Of a stretch of 64,000 nt of DNA, positions 34,706 through 47,000 are shown one piece after another. Position numbers and translations under genes: made by a program. How positions within the stretch are numbered: position 1 is the stretch's first letter; every line of letters starts with the position of its first letter. The stretch spans positions 26,296,001-26,360,000 of the forward strand of contig CP136893.1 of assembly GCA_034359265.1 (NCBI GenBank), read 5' to 3'. The notes under the pieces are model-generated. The model saw only the letters and a program-made list of their open reading frames with translations, did not search any database and was not told the origin of the DNA. The stretch is from Canna indica. Its lineage: Eukaryota > Streptophyta > Magnoliopsida > Zingiberales > Cannaceae.

Positions 34706-37700
34706 AACCGTTGTCTTGGTCTATGCAGCAGACCGTTGCTCCTGTATCCAGTATAGCTTGAACCTTAAAGTTCTTGTTTCCTTGAATCTCCATGACTATT
34801 TCCATATTGTATAGTCGGTTCAAAACTCTCCTTCCTTTCTTGTGATCCGGGAATAGTGCTTGTGGACCATCAAGCTTGTCAGCTAACATTGCGAATTCTT
34901 CCGGAAAAACCAGTTCTTCTGATAGGATGTTCGTTGTTTCTTTGAAAACTATACCTTTTTCTCTCACATCTTGCTTCCTTTCTTCCGTAGGATACTTTCC
35001 TTTTCTCAATCTTTCATCTAGGTTTTCCTCTTTACTCAACTTCATATTGCTGAATTCTTCTTCCAGCTCAGCAATATCCTGTTTTGTCTTTAGGGCGTTA
35101 ATTTCTTCTTTGAGCCTGGTGTTTTCTGCTAGTATATAGTCATTTTCGGCTAGCAAATACCTGGTATACTCCAGTAATTCTCTTATGAGACTATCCTTGT
35201 CATCATAAGGAAGGAAATTGGCTCTTATAACAGTAAGCTTTCTCCCTAGATTAAATCTTGAACACATAGGGCATACTGTTAGTAGACAAACTCGGCAGTG
35301 TACCCTCATTCTTGGGTTGGTCATCTCTTTACAGCATGTGCACCTTTCACAGCCCTTTGTGACATTTGGACTGTTGTCTTCCCATCTGTGCACGCATTCA
35401 TTCATGCTATCGGGTAGGGTAACCCTTGATCTCCAAGAGTTATTTGTTGTGGTTTCTGTTGGCTTCTCTTCTGTAATAACAACAAATATTGACTCATATG
35501 GTAGTTCTTTCATATCAGCAAAGAGTGTGTTTGTCATTCCTGATTCTCCTTCTGAAAACGAGCAGATGGCGTCGCTATCTGGCTCATCCTGCTCAACTGA
35601 GATTACATCCCAGTTATCTGACAGATGCAGGTTATCAACAATAGCCGCTCCGGCTATATTTCCTAGTTTCTTCTTGCATTCGCGGGCAAAGTGTCCTTCT
35701 TCCCCACAGATAAAGCACTTGCATCGCCTTACTCTGTCAGCGTGCTTTTTCTTGAAAATTCTTACATGGGTATCATGTGGTTTACCTTTGTAGGTTCTGG
35801 CCTTTCTTAGGCCATATTTCTTTTCCTTTCTGTAATACCCTGGTATGGGTATTTTTCTGCAGATAGTTAGGTCCTTTAAACTTCTTTGAAATGCGGCCCT
35901 CTTGCACTGTTCTTCTAAATACTGATATGTGAAGTGTATTCTTGGGAATACACCTACAGTATTGCCTGGGTGCTTTTGTGCAAACGCCATTTCCAACTCT
36001 TTTCCAATGATAGGAGGCATCTTTCTAAAGAACTTCTCTGATAGCTCTGAAGAAACGTACATCCTCCCTGACTTTGCGGCTAAGACTTTGTAGTCGTTGA
36101 TGTAATCAAAGAGATCCTTCACATTATGACATGAAAGTCTTTCTAAGTCGTCATATGCTCGATTTTGTTCTTCTGTCGAGCCTGTAGTAGGGTCTTCTAA
36201 TAGAAACATTCTTCTGATTTGCGATAATACGTTTTGAGGATCATCTGCGATGTTTGTAAGCTCATCATATTCAGTTGGATACGCCATCCTCCATTGTATC
36301 CAGGTCTTTTTCTCTGTTTCTCCAAGCAAATTTTCTATGTAACACATCTTGGACTTGTTATCAGTCCAATTCTTTTCGTTCACCAGGTTCAGTGTGATGG
36401 ATTCCCACCTTGAAATAACATCGCTATATTGTCCTACGTGTTCTGGCAGGACTAGAATAGCTCATGTGCTTGCTTGTGCTGATGGCAGGCTAAATTTTTC
36501 ATTGTGCTGCTTTGAGTAGCCTCCTCTGAGGCCATTTACTCTGGAATTTATTATAGGAATGTTAGAACTTCCTATTCCTTGAGGACTGTAGCCTGTTGGG
36601 ACTCCTGGCGGGTACATCGCTGGACCCATTATGGGCTCTTTTGGGAGCCTTGTTACTGAGGATTCAGCAGTGGTTGCAGTAGTGAATGCTGATTCCACTT
36701 TCTTCTCATCAACCTTTTTAACTAATTTCTTGAGCATTGGGTAGTCCATTTCTGCCGTATATGCCACTTCATTAGCATCATAATAATTATACCCTTCCCC
36801 CTCTGAAAAAAATAGGTTCCACCTATTTAAATCATCAGCTAGGTCATCTGAACAGCCTTCGGATGTATCCCACTTGGGTAAATCATCATCAGTGTTTTCG
36901 TCTTCTGGTGGAGGATCATCATCCTCCTCATCACGTAAAGACATGAGGTGTCGTAAGACTGCTATGTCTTCATCTTCTTCTTCGTCGTATTCTGAGTTAT
37001 TTTCATAGTCACTATCCCAGTCACAAGTCATCATAGCGACTAGCTCATGATCCATATCATCGAGATCGTCTTCTTTGTTGGTTGTGTCTACTGTTGATGT
37101 GTAATCTGTGAATTGTACTGCTAACGTACCATCCGTCCTTGTACGAATGTTTGAGGTTTGTGGGTTTTGTGTTGTTAGGATTACAACTGGTCTAATAATC
37201 CATTGTTGACCTTGTAAACTTGCTGTAGTTCTCATCTGTCCGGGAATTGCTCGAATTCCTCGGCTGGCTAAGTGGTTTGCAACATGTTGAACGTTGTAGC
37301 GGAAGTTTGTATGGCTACTGTTGGAAAGTCTTCCGATCAACGATCTTGAGAGCAAAAGGTTACTCTCACCTCCTTGCCATCCTTGATATCCATGTGTTTG
37401 GAGTACAAGCTGTATGTGCTCCCTAAAATCATGTATACTGAGGGTGATATCAGGTGCTGCGTACGCCAGTTGCGTACCTGTTGTCAAGTCTATCTCCATA
37501 GAGCTTATAACTGCTCTATCATCTGCCCATCTGGTATCTCTTAACAGAACCAGTGCGTTAACTCCTACACTTCTTATGTGCAGAGTCTGTAGTCTTACCA
37601 TTATCATTCCCATATGGAGATGTTGTAGTCCTTCTTGAATAAGGAGATTATAACTATGGTCAGTAATAAAAGGTAATTCCACCTGAGCTCCTTCTGTGAC

Positions 37701-38024
37701 CAGTATTCTCTCATCGGAATAGTGTTGATACACCCGATGATTTCTTTCGGTCCATCCTGCTTGGTAAAGAGTCTCCGCAGGGACCTGTTGTGCTCGTTGA
37801 TATTGAGACATAGTGAGCTCAGCTTCTGGGTTAAGCTGAGATTCAAGGCTTCTCCTGAAGCCTGTTCTTCTTCTGTTTGCAATTGTCACACGCCTTTGCA
37901 TTTCATGGCGTAGTCGGTTGCTTAGTCGATAACATCTGATCTGGTCATCTATTGTTGGTTGGCGGTTTTCTCCGCCGGAGATTAAAGGTCTGGGACCAAC
38001 AACTTCTGTTCTTCTGGAAGTCAT
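34706..38024 (-). pseudogene. Endogenous badnavirus-like polyprotein: movement, capsid and protease regions
   Basis: Longest viral piece, minus strand. Start at 38024 overlaps the preceding ORF by ATGA. Regions in order: movement-type N-terminal part (38024-37250), an acidic stretch (37070-36790), an in-frame TGA at 36462-36464, the capsid region, a CCHC finger (about 35740-35694), a second cysteine-rich cluster (CTCCKEM, HCRVCLLTVCPMC, about 35345-35265) characteristic of badnaviruses, a coiled segment, and the aspartic protease motif LDTGATVCC (about 34745-34715). It breaks at 34706, where it meets the plus-strand arm. The RT is therefore not contiguous. The protein family is well known; this copy is not intact. 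Confidence 0.88.
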
Positions 38025-38434
38025 CTTTGTTTTGCCTTTTCTCTTTCTTGTTCAAAGATTACCTTTGCATCTTTGTAGACAAAAAGTTTCCCTTGTACTT
38101 TTGGGATTTTTGTTCCGGATGTTGAAGGTTCTCCGATCTTGAGTTTTTGCAAGTCTTTTGTTAGGCTTTCAATAGAAGTTGCAAGTTCCTTTGGATCAGA
38201 CTTCTCCTTGGCTTGCTTTAAGATTCTTACTTCCTCCTTTAGTTCGTCTAGTTGTTCTTTTATCTTAACAGTAAGCTGAATCAGAGTGTTAAGCTGTTTG
38301 AACAAAGTTTCAGAGTACTTTTGTGTAACAAGAGATGGCTTAATGAATCCTTCGGCCGGTTGGCTGAGAGATTCGGTTGCCTTTAGAGCTTCGGTGTAAA
38401 CTGTACTGGCTGCTGTTAAGCGCCAGTCACTCAT
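38021..38434 (-). pseudogene. Small viral ORF with coiled coil (right arm)
   Basis: Inverted twin of 34245-34658, open for 137 residues and nearly identical. Here it precedes the long movement/capsid polyprotein with the expected ATGA overlap, which is the natural viral order. Confidence 0.75.
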
Positions 38435-38627
38435 AAATGTGCTTAAGATATTGATACACTACTTGGCTATTGTCTCCTTAAGATTACGAACGTAGCGGGA
38501 AATCTTCTTCTATAGCGAATACTGTTATCCCTCCTTATCGCCTATCTTAAGTAAACAACTTGAAGTAATATATCAAATTTAAACACAGGAATTATCACGA
38601 GTGTACCTTAAACAAAGCTCTGATACC
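38435..38627 (-). other. Viral leader and primer-binding site (right arm)
   Basis: GCTCTGATACC at 38617-38627 is the complement of the tRNA-Met site; leader to the ORF start at 38434. Confidence 0.8.
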
Positions 38628-39112
38628 GAACGTTGTAGCGGAAGTTTGTATGGCTACTGTTGGAAAGTCTTCCGATCAACGATCTTGAGAGCAAAAGGTT
38701 ACTCTCACCTCCTTGCCATCCTTGATATCCATGTGTTTGGAGTACAAGCTGTATGTGCTCCCTAAAATCATGTATACTGAGGGTGATATCAGGTGCTGCG
38801 TACGCCAGTTGCGTACCTGTTGTCAAGTCTATCTCCATAGAGCTTATAACTGCTCTATCATCTGCGGCTTGTACTTGGTCTGATAGCCCCAATTTTTAGC
38901 AGCGCCTTTACATGCCTGTCGAATTGTTCCTTCATTGCTGGGGTGACATGCTTCAGGGGTTTGTCTTGGATTGTTAAATCCGGATTGATAATATCAAGCT
39001 TGCAGGTAACTTGATTTTTACACCAATGTTGAGTAGGGTTCTCTCCTATGAACCCTTGGTCTTGTAACCTTCTCAGAAGTGGGCTGAACTTTCTCTTAAA
39101 CTTCTCTGACTC
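38628..39112 (-). pseudogene. Viral movement-region and pre-RT fragments (right arm)
   Basis: Inverse copy of 33567-34051 with the same abnormal joins: pre-RT fragment (39112-38870), then movement fragment (38869-38628), then the primer-binding site. A difference from the left arm is IRPSTSR in place of IRPSISR. Confidence 0.75.
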
Positions 39113-40764
39113 ATGGTAATGCCATTCGGACTGAAGAATGCTCCAGCAATATTCCAAAGAAAAATGGACAAATGCTTTGAAGGTACGGAAGATTTTATTG
39201 CAGTGTATATAGGTGATATACTAATTTTCTCTGAGAATGAAGAGCAGCACTCGGTACATTTGGAGAAGATGCTCCAGATATGTGAAAAATGGGGATTAGT
39301 GTTATCCCCCACAAAAATGAAAATAGCAACGGAGGAAATTGAGTTCCTCGGAGCAATCATTGGAATGAATAAAATCCGATTGCAACCACATATAATCAAA
39401 AAGATTATAAGCTTTGATGAAGAAAGCCTCAAGAGCAAAACAGGTCTGAGGTCGTGGTTAGGTATCCTGAACTATGCCAGATCATACATACCTAACCTGG
39501 GAACACTATTAGGACCACTTTACTCGAAGACAGGTCCACATGGGGACAAGAGAATTAAACACTCAGATCAAGAGCTAATTTTGAAGATCAAAGACCGGAC
39601 TCTTTACCCAGAAACACCATTTACTCCAAGACAGGTCCCCATGGAGATAAGAGAATAAAGCGCTCAGATCAAGAGTTAATTTTGAAGATCAAAGACCTAG
39701 TCCAGCATCTCCCTGACCTGGAACTACCTCCTCAAAATGCATACATAGTCCTAGAGACTGATGGATGCATGGAAGGATGGGGGGGCATCTGCAAGTGGAA
39801 ATCAAAGAAAAATGATCCAAGAAGCACAGAAAGGATCTGTGCTTATGCGAGTGGAAAGTTCCCAATAGTCAAGTCTACTATTGATGCAGAAATACATGCT
39901 TGCATGGAAACACTGAGAGCGCTAAAAATTCATTACTTGGACAAACAAGAAATCACTCTCAGAACGGACTGTCAGGCAATTATTAGTTTCCACAACAAGT
40001 CTGCGCAGAACAAACCATCAAGAGTAAGATGGATAAATTTTGTAGATTTTGTCACAGGGACAGGCATTCAAGTGCATTTTGAACACATAGACGGCAAAAT
40101 GAACATATTAGCCGATGCACTTTCAAGACTCACTGCAAACCTAGTTCTGACAAAAGGAGAACCAGAGGGTATGATCGAAAATCTCTTGGCCCTAGAAGAT
40201 GCTTTAAGAGAAACTGAGCAAGCGCCATACGAAGTTATTCAGACACTCAGTATGGCAATTGACTCGATAAATGATCTACTCCTAGCCTCGCATGACGAAG
40301 ATATGGCTCTTATGGCCATCACTTCATGGGATGATGAGCTGCAGGAAATACTAGAAGAAAATGAAACAGCTATAGAATCCGTCATGGAAGATCAAAACCC
40401 GCCTCCTTATTGGGACGAAATCCCTTACTGGGACGAATATGAAGAAGTTGAACAGATCCTGAGGCGAGTAGAACAATTCGAAGAAGAACAAGGGTACGAC
40501 TCACTGATCAAGCAAGAATCTGAAGAAGTCATTCCATCTGAGGAAAAGAAAATTGAAGCCATTTATATTCCACCTCGCTCATACACCCGCGCCTATGAGC
40601 AAGCTGAATCATCAAACTCAAGGGCCAACCTCTATAAGTCAGAGGAACCAAAATTCGAAGATTTTGAAAGTCCAAACCATGAAGACGATGAAGAACTCAA
40701 CCCAGAAGAATCCTGGCTGGACTATGAGACCCTAAGGAAAGGGAAATATCCGGCCAGAAACTAA
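39113..40764 (+). pseudogene. Endogenous badnavirus-like RT/RNase H and C-terminal tail (right copy)
   Basis: Same region as 31942-33566 in opposite orientation. The RT active site reads YIGD (codon at 39212-39214) instead of YIDD, replacing a catalytic aspartate. The same duplicated stretch (about 39550-39690) ends the first frame at 39658, after which the RNase H frame (39682-40764, ETDGCMEGWGGICKWK, HIDGK) runs to a natural-looking end in an acidic tail. The tail stays open to 40764 here, unlike the left copy. Confidence 0.88.
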
Positions 40765-40845
40765 TCACTTTTATTGATAGGGGAAGTGGATAACCCCTAG
40801 AATAAGATCCACACATTTTATTTTATTTTTGTTTGTAGGTTAAAG

Positions 40846-41262
40846 ATGATTTTAGACGAACTCAAGAAGCTCGCTGACGCTAACCGAGGAACATATGCAT
40901 CAACAAGGAAAGACATCACAACTGCTCAGTATTGGGCAGTCCTAGGTGGAGCAACCGGATTTGAAGAGCTTGAAAGACTAACGGAAAAAAATTTGTTCAA
41001 ATTCCCAAGAGCAATGGACAAAGAGCACAAATGGGCTCAAAAGGTCTATCAGATACACCATGCACAAACCTTGAAAACCATTGAAGAACTGGAAAAATTA
41101 CTAGCCATGGCATATCTGCAAAAGGGCAGATTAGAGCAAGCTGCTACGAAGGATAATTGGGCATCTGACGCATTAGAACCAGTAAACCACCATATCAAGA
41201 ATCTAGTTCAATGCCACAAGATGCTAAGCAGCAGCAAACAAAGCAACACCTACTTTGTTTGA
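40846..41262 (+). CDS. Small viral ORF downstream of the polyprotein
   Basis: 138 residues, starts MILDELKKLADANRG, ends NTYFV. It follows the RNase H tail by 81 bases and precedes the viral promoter. Helical, charged, no recognised motif. A gene between polyprotein and promoter recalls the position of the tungrovirus fourth gene, but badnaviruses place small ORFs before the polyprotein; I cannot tell which it is related to. It is the only full-length copy here (the left one is truncated at about 67 codons). Expression is not implied. Confidence 0.6.
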   Translation: MILDELKKLADANRGTYASTRKDITTAQYWAVLGGATGFEELERLTEKNLFKFPRAMDKEHKWAQKVYQIHHAQTLKTIEELEKLLAMAYLQKGRLEQAATKDNWASDALEPVNHHIKNLVQCHKMLSSSKQSNTYFV

Positions 41263-41665
41263 CAAAGACCAGACACCACTAGGGGCAATAATTCAAATTG
41301 TGAGCTGGAAGGATAACAACGAATGACAATTATTGAGTCTTGTCTTAATCATGTACAATGTTTTCTTATCTTGATTGTACGAAGGAATCCTTCCAACTGT
41401 AAAGCCAATAATTCAGTGGACGATTGGGCCCCATGAGCACCCGCACTCAATTATTGAGCTTCTTCAGGAAGCTTCCCATATGCTTATATAAGGCGTGTAG
41501 CTTAGAGTAGCAGAACACACTTGAGACCCAAGGAGTTCTACTTCTCTTACTTGTGTAAACAAATTCCAGTCTTTCAATTCAAAGCTTTAAGCTTTCTTCT
41601 TCACTTCCAAAGTTTTTATTTCCTCATACTACTCCCGCGTTCTTAGCAACCAGTGAGCGGTTTGA
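41263..41665 (+). promoter_or_regulatory. Viral intergenic region with TATA promoter
   Basis: TTATATAAGG at 41484-41493 in a typical pararetrovirus setting: purine/pyrimidine-rich leader begins after it (GAGACCCAAGGAGTTC, then CT-rich 41540-41640). Repeated AATTATTGAG motifs (about 41325 and 41450) lie upstream. Viral similarity cannot be followed beyond about 41665. The left copy lacks this region. Confidence 0.65.
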
Positions 41666-41922
41666 GAAGCACGCACTTCCGCCCTCGTTTGGTATTTCGA
41701 AATAAAAGTTAAATGTCCGTTTTTTTAAAAAATATGTTTCTTGAATTGCATCAATTCCTTGGATTTCAATTTCAACCCTCTTGGAATATTGATATCTCAT
41801 TCTACCCAAAATTAAATCTGATTATCTATCCTTTTTGAAATTGAACGCCCTATATACAAATGACAAATAAATCAAATTTGAGAAATTATATTCATGCTCC
41901 AAATCCAATAAAACAAACACAC
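41666..41922. other. Flank of viral locus, MITE-like, no gene
   Basis: Begins CCCTCGTTTGGTATTTCG and ends CCAATAAAACAAACACACTTA, a pattern of a decayed hAT/Tourist-like MITE. No gene recognised. Confidence 0.35.
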
Positions 41923-41925
41923 TTA

Positions 41926-42262
41926 TGGTATATTTATTTCATTGAATATGATTGGATTGGATAACAAATGATGATGAATTGTATATGAATTATTTAAGTC
42001 CAGTGTACATCAGATATAATATTAATTTTATATTTATTTCTATTTTCTTTTAATCCATGCACTAAATAAATTATGGATATTAATCCATCCATTTTCTATG
42101 ATTCATTATTTGTTTAGTGCATGGATTAGAAGAAAACGAAAATAAATGAATATAAAAATAATATTATATTCGATGTACATCGAATTTAAATAATTCATAC
42201 TCAATCATTCCTCATTTATTTTCCAATCGTGTCCTATCTTATCCGATGAAGCAAACATATCA
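41926..42262. mobile_element. Tourist-like MITE
   Basis: Left end TGGTATATTTATTTCAT and right end ATGAAGCAAACATATCA, flanked on both sides by TTA. The interior contains a large inverted repeat around ATTCATTATTTGTTTAGTGC (about 42040-42150). Confidence 0.75.
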
Positions 42263-42265
42263 TTA

Positions 42266-42600
42266 GGCCATGTTTGTTTTGCATTATATGATTTGGATGA
42301 GATATGATTTAAGGTGAATAAAAATAAGATAGAAATCCAAAAAAATTTCTTGAAATCATATCCTATGTTTGTTTTGACATAGGATAAAAAACATGGATAG
42401 GATATAAAAATTCATATCATATGGATTTGGGCCCTAAACTCACCCCCTCCCTAGGATTTCTAAATCAGAAGAGCGATGAATTTGGGCCAAAATAAATCCA
42501 CCTAATATTTGGTCTGATTTATATCCATTGCTGCAGCAAATAATAGATTGAATTTTAAAATCCAATCCACTTTTTTAATCCATCAAATCAAACGAGGCAT
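42266..42600. mobile_element. MITE with GGCCATGTTTGTTT end
   Basis: Left end GGCCATGTTTGTTTTGCAT, right end ATCAAATCAAACGAGGCAT: a weak terminal inverted repeat of the type common in plant MITEs. Interior ATATGATTT-rich. Boundaries approximate. Confidence 0.5.
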
Positions 42601-42806
42601 TGGGGTATATTTGCTTCATAGGATAAGAAAGGATATGATAAGAGATAGATTAATATTCATGATTTATTTAGTACATGAATTTTAAAAAAATAAGTATAAA
42701 ATTAATATTATATTCGATGAACACCATATTTAAAAAATTAATATCCAATTCATCCTCATTTATTATCCAATTATATATTATCCTATCCAATGAAACAAAC
42801 ATACCA
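42601..42806. mobile_element. Tourist-like MITE
   Basis: Left end TGGGGTATATTTGCTTCAT, right end ATGAAACAAACATACCATTA: inverted repeat with few mismatches. Related to the elements at 10575 and 41926; abuts the preceding MITE. Confidence 0.65.
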
Positions 42807-44065
42807 TTAATGATCATATAGCATAGAGTCCACAAGCAAAAGTAAATTGATATAAGAATGATATAATGATTAAAGATAAAGTATCACTCACTTGTACTTT
42901 AAAAATAAGTCTTAAGGAAAAATGATAGTGGGAGATATTTCAAGAAGCATGAAGAAGTTTCTAGAAGATGCAAGAGAAAGGTGATCTAAGGACAAATCCT
43001 TTACTAGGGCTGTTTGATTTTAATTTGGCTCTAATTCAATTTATTTTGACCTTGAAACTTCAAATAACCACAATATCCCACAAACAAAAGAAATACATCA
43101 TAATAAAGACCAAAATCCTTGCCACAGACAAACAAAACACATCATAATAAAGACTAGAATCCTTGACACGAACAAACACTTTATATAGGAAGGGCATCAA
43201 AAGAAAATGACAAAAGCATGAGAATTATATTACCTGAAACGACTTAGCATGAACTTGAACTATCACTGAAGGCTTAAACCTTGAGCATATAGTCAGAGGA
43301 TAATCAAACGACAACCCAAGTTCGCAATATCCAGTCTCATCAACCATCAAAGAACATTTATTTTGACTCTAACGAGAAAACAAATTTAGTTCTCTTCTAC
43401 ATACAAGCAATAAGTGAAGACAAACTTCAACCAGAGTATTACCCCAAATGCAGATTGAAACATGAGGAGTTGAGGCTTCCATCATAAGAGTTGAGGCTTC
43501 CATCATATCATGAATGAATTAATACAACAACGTGGTAGTATCTTTACACCAAACAAAATGCAATGAGATTGAACCATGCCCAATGGCCTAAACCTTCTCG
43601 CATCCCCACTTCTAATATTTATAAAATTTGGAAATAATAACAAAAAAAATGATTACTTAAATACAATCCATCCATCTTTCATTTTGGTTCATAATCAGCA
43701 TTGCTTTACATGATATGCTTCACAGCTTTTAGGAAAAGACACCAACAAGGTGAATGAAACTTCTATTATTCATTGGCTATACTTTCACGTTCCAGACCAA
43801 CTCTTATCATTCCATTATTGACAAGACAAACATGAGCATGTGACTGATGGTATTTTCCTTGTCAATTAATTACAATATACATATGAACAAACTTCCTATA
43901 AACATGTACAAACAAGGTTGATTTCTCCATTAACTAGAAAATTAAAAGAAGGGGATTCTGAACTCTTACTTGCATCACACAATGTTGTAAATATATGTAT
44001 GTAATTAGCTTCTTGGTTGAGACCAGGTTGGCTGGCGATCTATGATATGCTCTATATCACAAAAT
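42807..44065. other. 3' flank of the kinesin gene, no gene recognised
   Basis: AT-rich intergenic DNA. A short direct repeat GAGTTGAGGCTTCCATCAT occurs twice at about 43470-43505; a 30-bp repeat around AATACATCATAATAAAGAC is doubled at about 43090-43160. No exons seen. Confidence 0.5.
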
Positions 44066-47000
44066 TTACGGAAGAGGCAGGGGTCTAGGTCTCGCCCTCA
44101 TGATTGTTTTATCACTGTGTCGGATCCACTCAGACAATTTCCATGGTTTCTGCCATTTCCACTTGAACTGTAAAAGCCACTGGTGATGGCTCCTTCTCCA
44201 TCTCCAGAGTTTTCCTCCTTGACTTATTATTGCTTGTTTCTTTGCTAGAGACAATTGTCTAATTGGCACCATCTGCAGTAGAGAAAACTGATGCCTTAAC
44301 ATTGAAAAACTAGTTCAAAGTTCATCTTTGTTCGAGAAAGACAAACCTTCCACGCGTGATTGTCAAATGCTGCTGGCCCTCTGGTATTAACAATACCAGC
44401 AGTGTATTTCAGTTGTTTCTGTGCAGGAACTGCTACTGGAGACAATGGGTCACTGGTTTCATCAGCACTGTGCTTCAGTGAACTGTTTGAATTCACCTGG
44501 AAATTATCACACAAAAGATTCAGGGAAAAGATGTTCAGGCCTAGTAAACTACTATATTAACCCACAACTCTATAGCATCAAATCCATTCAGAGATATATG
44601 CAAGTAAGGTAAAAAATAGGAAATTATATATTTTATGTGTAGCCAAAGTGGTTATTAAAATTGAATGAGACGCAGGTCTTCCAAAATGGTTCTAACTTAA
44701 GATGAGAACGTTAGATGTGCATGTCCTTCTCAATCTCCATAACCTTGGGTTATACTTTCCAAATTCTAGAGTGTATCAGTATGGAATCCAATCAAAGTTT
44801 CTATTTTTCTAAGATTATCTCCATGTACTTTCGTATGTACCCATCCAAGATTTATCATGGAATACTCTTGCCCTAAATTGTGCTCTAAAGTGATGACAGC
44901 CTGAACTTTAGTTGTGGAATAACCAAACAAATATACAGGATAACATTTCGATCTGAGTTCAACCATGAGGAGGGTGCTTTCCTCCAAACACAAATCCGTT
45001 TCTTGCAGTATTCATTTCTACAGTAATATAGGAAGGGGGATATGCTTACACATGATGAACCAAATATTAAGAAAAGAGAGACCGGAAACACATTCTTTTA
45101 CTCATGTTAACTAAACTTTTGTGGGAATAATAATCAATTAATGCTGTTATATAACCTAAATAATGCTGTAGTAGATTCGTGTATAGCTTGATTATTTCCT
45201 TGGATTCATTATGGAAGGGGAAAAGGACATGACAATACCCAGTAGGCAATACTCGTACACTAGAAAAGATTACTTAGTGATTAACTTGTCATGTTCTTCC
45301 ACAAAGATGTATCAAATTACGCACCGGATTGGTACGGTATGTCAGTGCCCACATAATTAGTATAAATGAATCAAGACTAGTAGTTCTTGGTTTTCCTCTA
45401 TGCTTCATCATTAAAGAATAGCTGCAAAACCCGATTTAGTCCCATATCGGAAGTGTATTGGATGTTGTGTTGATTTATAAAGCTTGATGAGTGTGCTACC
45501 ATCAACTTCAGCTTAATCATTTTAATTAGGCCAATGGTTTGGACCTAAGAAGTTGATGGGTCAATTATCCCATCGAGCGGGTCATAACAACAACCTTAAA
45601 TAGGGGACTGGTTCTTCATGTTAACCTTGAAGGCTTGGATATCCTGTATCTTACTTAAACACACTATGAAAACCAAAATCAAGATAAAAGAATATAATAT
45701 TTTAAACTTTCTAGACAAGAAAATTGGAGTAGATTCACAAAAGAAAAAAACTAAGAACAATGGTTAATCAATATTGGGGCAGTCTTCTTTGAATCTTTGG
45801 TAGATATTGGGGCAGTCTTCTTTGGTAGATAACATCATAAAAGCTACTTAAAGGGAAATCATATTACCTGCCAGAAAATTGTGACTTCTTTTCAATGGAC
45901 ACGAAGAAGAAATTGGATTTTGCAGAAAAAGGTAGAACCAAGTCTTATAGTAAGATACCATCTAGATAACAATTTTACAAGGCAATTTCTTGCATTAATG
46001 TAATTGTCTAGAAGTGATGATTTAGAAATATCAGGTTAACCTAATAAAATGATTTAATTGTAGTTTGGAGCAATTAGTTGTAGGATTAAGCAGTTGAACA
46101 TTGAATCCTCTTTAACCTAAAAGTTTAAATATTTAATCTATGGAGATAGGAAGTAAAATCATCTTAAATTGACTTTTGATTAGCAATCACTTGGTCTTAT
46201 CTTTTCATCACTCTGGATATTTCTGTGATAAAAATGTCTTTTCACACATGCTAGGCATCTTTCCTTCATATATAAAAAAGCTTGGTATTTTAGGACCAGA
46301 AAAAATTAGATTACTGATGGCCTCACTTCAATACATCATCTAAATTCTAATGAGGTTTCGTGCTGTATGATTCTTTTTCTCTCTATTATGTCACTAAGGA
46401 CGATTGGGGAGTACAAATCATCTGTTTCAAACATTTACTAAAGTATTCTAGTTCATGCTAGATTGATTAGCAGTAGACAAATTTATAATTCTAAAGTACA
46501 GTGTCAAAAATTTTATCCTAAGGGCTCAATCTACCTATAAAGTAACATTAGGAGGGCTCTATCTATTTAAGGAAATTTTAGATGACACCTAATTATACAG
46601 ACAACTCCCAATTCCTCTCTTTGATTATTTTATTTTCTTGATATCCTATTTCTGTATTTTTGTTGATTTTTACACAGATAATAAACCTTCTAAAACACTA
46701 TTATGATGTAGTTACCGTTTTTCAAGCATTAAGTTTATGGATTTGCAGGTTAAACCTTTAGTTAACAATTAGTCGACATTCTCTTTCAAACTTTTGAGGA
46801 GTTAGCACCTGTGGATAAGAATCCATATTCCATAGTTTATAGGTTTCAGGTTAATAATACAAGAAATCTATATGTTCAACGTTACAACAAGACATGAGAA
46901 TTTCATTCACACATTTATTACCATAAAGGATCAAAGATAAGCTTACCGAAGACGATATGGATAATGCAGTTGCAACAGCTTCCTCTTCCATCTTTTGTTG

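Larger units (their letters stand above)
31621..41055. repeat. Inverted arms of the viral locus
   Basis: Left arm about 31621-34705 and right arm about 37973-41055 are inverted copies (about 3.08 kb each) around a single-copy spacer 34706-37972. Arm boundaries coincide with breaks in the viral genes. Confidence 0.85.

Noticed and set aside
35218..35793. 191-codon plus-strand ORF
   Set aside because: Antisense of the capsid/cysteine-rich region of the polyprotein.
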